A DNA stretch of 6,693 nucleotides from Candidatus Iainarchaeum sp. (lineage in GTDB: Archaea > Iainarchaeota > Iainarchaeia > Iainarchaeales > GCA-2688035). Each line of letters opens with the position of its first letter. Position 1 is the first letter of the stretch. Positions 1 to 3,900 of this stretch are shown in pieces. Made by a program: the position numbers and the translations under genes. A model generated the notes under the pieces. The model worked only from the letters and a program-made list of their open reading frames with translations, was not told the DNA's origin and searched no databases. The stretch is from positions 1 through 6,693 of the forward strand of contig JAFCFG010000054.1 in assembly GCA_017608725.1 (NCBI GenBank), read 5' to 3'.

Positions 1-982
1 CGTTAAAGCTGCCATAATCTTGTGGCAGCTCCAAGTCAATCAACATTCCCTTTTCCCTGAGGTATTCCTTTTCCTTCTCTCCCAGTTCTGGTTCGTGCAA
101 CAACCCAACCTTGAATGAAATGTTTTCATAAAGCTTTTTGAGGAAATCTGCTGAAACTATGGCCTCAGACCTATTGGTTACACTCTCTTCAATTATTTCT
201 GGGAATGTTACATCACAAACATAGGCCTCTTCCTTTGTTGCTGCTTCTTGCCCAGTTGCATCCACACAGCTATTTTCTGTTGTTCCAATCTTGTCCAATG
301 CGGCATTTATTGCATTGTGGAATTTCTTGAATTCGTTGAAAGTGAAAGCAGGCTCATCGTCCTCCAAGCCAAAGCCCTTCAAAATGGCCTTTTCGCTGTC
401 TGTAATTCCTTCCCATCTCTCTACCTCTGCAACAATTGATTCCTTTATGTCAATTCCCTTTGCAAGCAGTTCCCCTGTCTTTTCAACAACCAGGGGCCAG
501 TTCTTGTTCTCAGCCAGGGTTTTGATTCCAGCAGCCTTTTCACTAACCTCTTTATCAAATGAAAACTCGTTGTCCTGCAGAATCTTTTCATCCCTGTTAA
601 GGAAGAACACCAGGTTTTTCCCGGAGTAGGCGCCCCCTGCATATTCGTTAAACTTGTCCTCAACCATCACTTGTTTGTACACCCACCTCTCCAGTTCCCT
701 TGTGGTCATATACTCCTTCAATTCAGTGTCATTTACACCCAACACTGTTTTTACATTGGCCTTGTTTGCTGCATTCCACTTACCCTGGTTGTCTTCAACA
801 AACAGGTCAATATCCTTTCCCTTCTTGTTCAGCTCAATGCTGAACTGCACTGCATCGCAGAACTTGCCCCCCTTGTCGTCGCACGCAAACTTTTCCACTG
901 CATCCCATGACCAATCAAACAACAATCTGTCAAAGCCGTATTTGCGGAATGCACCGCTTGTTTCCCCTCCAAGGTCCTTGCA
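1..982 (-). other. Predicted helical C-terminal region, running off the window (residues 1904-2230)
   Basis: The composition changes here from Thr/Val/Gly beta sequence to Lys/Glu/Leu/Ala-rich sequence. Likely helices include LLFDWSWDAVEKFA, DTELKEYMTTRELERWVYKQ, EKAAGIKTLAENKNW, KTGELLAKGIDIKESIVAEVE, TFNEFKKFHNAINAALDKI and ADFLKKLYEN. Cysteines at 1904, 1937, 1945, 2142 and 2159 flank the helical parts. The opening CKDLGGETSG, then YGFDRLLFDW, then C-x7-C and DAVQFSIEL looks like a conserved module; I have an unverified impression of it from other DPANN giant proteins. Sequons at N1987, N2173 and N2190. The chain continues past the left edge, so a terminal domain or second anchor may lie beyond. 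Confidence 0.5.
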
Positions 983-3900
983 TGTCTTTGCAGGCCTTGG
1001 CCTGTCAATCGGTATTTCTTCGCTGCATGTGTTTGGGTCAACATCTCTCTCATCCACTCCTTCGTTCAAAACCCAGACCTTTACCGGCAGCCTAACTTTC
1101 TTTGAACCAGACCAATGGCCTGGCCTGATAAGTGTTGCATCTATAGTAGTGTCAATCTTTGCACATTGCACGTTCTGCATCGCGCTTCTGTCAACTGTAA
1201 CCTCTATCTTCCAGTTGCCTTGCCTAACAGGGGCCGGGCAGTTGTTTGGCACGGTCTTAAAGTACAATGTAACATTGCTCGCTGGGTCGGTGTACGAGCT
1301 TTCCACGCTTTCAATGCTATCCTGGCCGCCGCACGGCGGTATCTTCAATATGTCATTGTCCGGCGTGTACTTGTATGTGTTCCCCTTGAAATCCTTTTGC
1401 GGAATGAATCCCTTGTTTCCGCTGAAGTAGGAAACCAAGTCAAGGGCAGTTGGGTTAATGCACGCATTCGGGTCCTCCAGACCAGGAACTCCTTTGTTCT
1501 GGCATTTGTCAAGCAAATCCTGCGGAATGCCGCCAATAGCCGCGTTCCTCATGCACTCGTCTATTGTTTCCCCATAACCCCAAGAGTCCTCCAGAATGAC
1601 CCTGAAGTATTCTATGTCCTGGCCTCCGAATGGGTTGTAATAGTAAACGTTTGCTGCTGCCCTAACGTTTGCTCTGTAATAAGCTCCGCTTATGCTTGCT
1701 CTCAACCCATAGATTGTTTCAAACGGCATTCTTGAAATGTATTGGCACAGCTGCTTTCTGTACTCAATTCTTGGTACTACCTCAAACTCAACTGTTTGCA
1801 GTGTTCTGCCTGTTTCTTCGTTCAGGGCCGACGTGCGTTCGTCAACGAAGTAAACACTCTCAATCAGCGGGCAGTTTCCGCCATAACCATATGCTTGAGC
1901 ATAACCCCATCCGCTGCTGCCATACGGGTATTGGTTTAAAGGATACTGGTATCCCTGTGCTGCCAGGCCCTGCTGGCTGCTGTAATAGCCAGGCCCCAAT
2001 GGGCCTTGTGGCAACCTGAATTCGTTTGCAGCATATGGTTGCCCTGACAACGGGTTTACAGTGCTGCCCAACGGCTGCTGGCTGATATAGCCCTGGGGCT
2101 GTGTGAATGGGTCGATATATTGTTGCAGTTCAATTATTTCCCCTTTTTCTTCATTGCTTCCTGCAAATCTAAACGTGTTTACCGGCTGGCCAGGAATCTG
2201 GCATGTAAAGTCTATTATCCTGCCTGCTTTTGGCAGCCTTACCCCAACATCATAGCAGTAGTTGTATATCTCTGCCGGCACTGGCTTTCCAATAAAGTTG
2301 TTCAGGCTTATCCTGTCAGTGCTTAATTGGATGCATTCCTCATCTATTTCCCCAGGTCTCCTTACTATTACATCCACTGAGTCAACTTTTGCTGGCTTGC
2401 CATCGCTTCCCTTCAGCTTTGCTGTAACGTCTATTGTGTATTTGCCCATCCTGTACCCTGCTTCAATCTTTACAGTTTTGTCAGTTCCTGGATTAAGCAG
2501 GAATTTTTCTTCATCTGCCCTGATTCTTGGGGGGACATCCAAATCAACTTCAACAGCATCCTCACAGTTGTTTTTCACAACAAAGTTGTTTTCACCAAAG
2601 CCATACCTCCAGCTCTCGTTCAGCTCATTATCGTAGTATCTGCTGTAGTACGGCATGCCAAATTGTGGATTAGGGAATGTGCTTCCATAGCCGCCATATG
2701 TTCCGCCGTATTGGCCGTACATTGTGCTGCCATAGTTGTATCCGCCGTACCTGCTTGCATAGCCCCCATACCCTGTGTTCATGTATGGGTTGTAGCCATA
2801 CCCTGTTCCCCGGCCGTACAGCCCATAGCCTATGTTGAATGGAACTGTTTCAACCATTATTGGCCGGTCTGCTTCAACGCTTAAACACTCACTCAAATTG
2901 CTTATGTGCACTTCTGCTGGCAGCCTTAGTTCAATATCCTCGTTGCCTGACTCTGCTACGTTGATTGCCTTGAATTCAATGGTTGGTTTGGCCTTGGCTG
3001 ATTCTATTCCTGTTTTTGGGAAGAAGTGTATCTTTATGTTTCCCTCAAATTCTCTTGGCAGCACTGGAGCAAATTCGGCAAAGCTTTCGCTTAGCGTTAT
3101 TTCATTCGCTTCAGCCAGTTCTTCGCTGCTTAAAACAAACTTTCCTAATTCGTTTTCATTGTCCGATATGACCCTTGCCTGCAGGTTGCTTAGTGCAACA
3201 CCCTTTCCCTCAACTTTGCATTTGTTTGACAAAACAAATTCCCGGCCTCTGTTTTCGCTGCTATCAGTTATTATCTCCCATTTAACTGGTTCAATATTCA
3301 GGCAACCTAATTCATCCACTTCCCCCCCTAAGCCAATTCTCACAGTTATTGGGATGTTTTGTACAAAGGCAGCATCTGTTTTATCACTTTTCACGCTTAT
3401 TGCAAGGTCTCCCTCCATCTTAACCGGCCTTTCAGCAAGTGCTCCCTTCTCTGTTAATGCAATCTCCAAAAATATGTTGAGGTCCGAGTCTGGCCCAAGC
3501 TTCGCCCCAAGATAGTCATCAATCCACCTGAAGTCCACCAGTTCTGGGTCAAAGCCAGCAAAGCCCAGCTTTGTTATGGTTAATTCGCTAATTGTTTGAT
3601 TGCTCAAAAGCAGTTCCCTCTCTGTTTCCCAGAGCAGTGGGTCAAGCTTTTCGCTGATTTTCGGCGGTGTAACCCTCAAAATTTCCTGGTCAATCTCTGT
3701 TTCCAGCTCTGCTCTTCTGTAGCCTGTTTTTTCTGCCTTTATCAACAGCTTTGAGCCAGTGCCAGGTGACTCTAACCTGAATTCCACTATGCCCTGGCCA
3801 TCGCTCTCAGTGGTGTATGCCAGCTCTTCATCCAGGTAAATGCTTACAAGGGCATTGCTTACTGGTTCACTGCTGCTGTCTCTCACCCTAATAAGAAGCT

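Noticed and set aside
1..982. Enzymatic domain (peptidase or glycosidase) in the C-terminal part
   Set aside because: No HExxH, GxSxG, catalytic Asp/Glu context or other recognisable active-site motif was found in residues 1904-2230.
654..1430. Long plus-strand frame of 258 codons, and many shorter plus-strand frames
   Set aside because: They lie antisense to the continuous minus-strand frame, are rich in Ser/Cys/Leu/His with no domain signature, and overlap each other. They are shadows of the real gene.
445..1536. Short minus-strand frames at 445..663, 829..1053 and 1345..1536
   Set aside because: They are in a different register (codons at position 1 mod 3) from the giant frame and read as Arg/Thr-rich noise within it.
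2633..2833. Possible CRISPR or DNA tandem repeat in the recurring GCC-GTA/ATA motif region
   Set aside because: No fixed repeat length and no spacers. The recurrence comes from Gly-Tyr codons in an intact reading frame.
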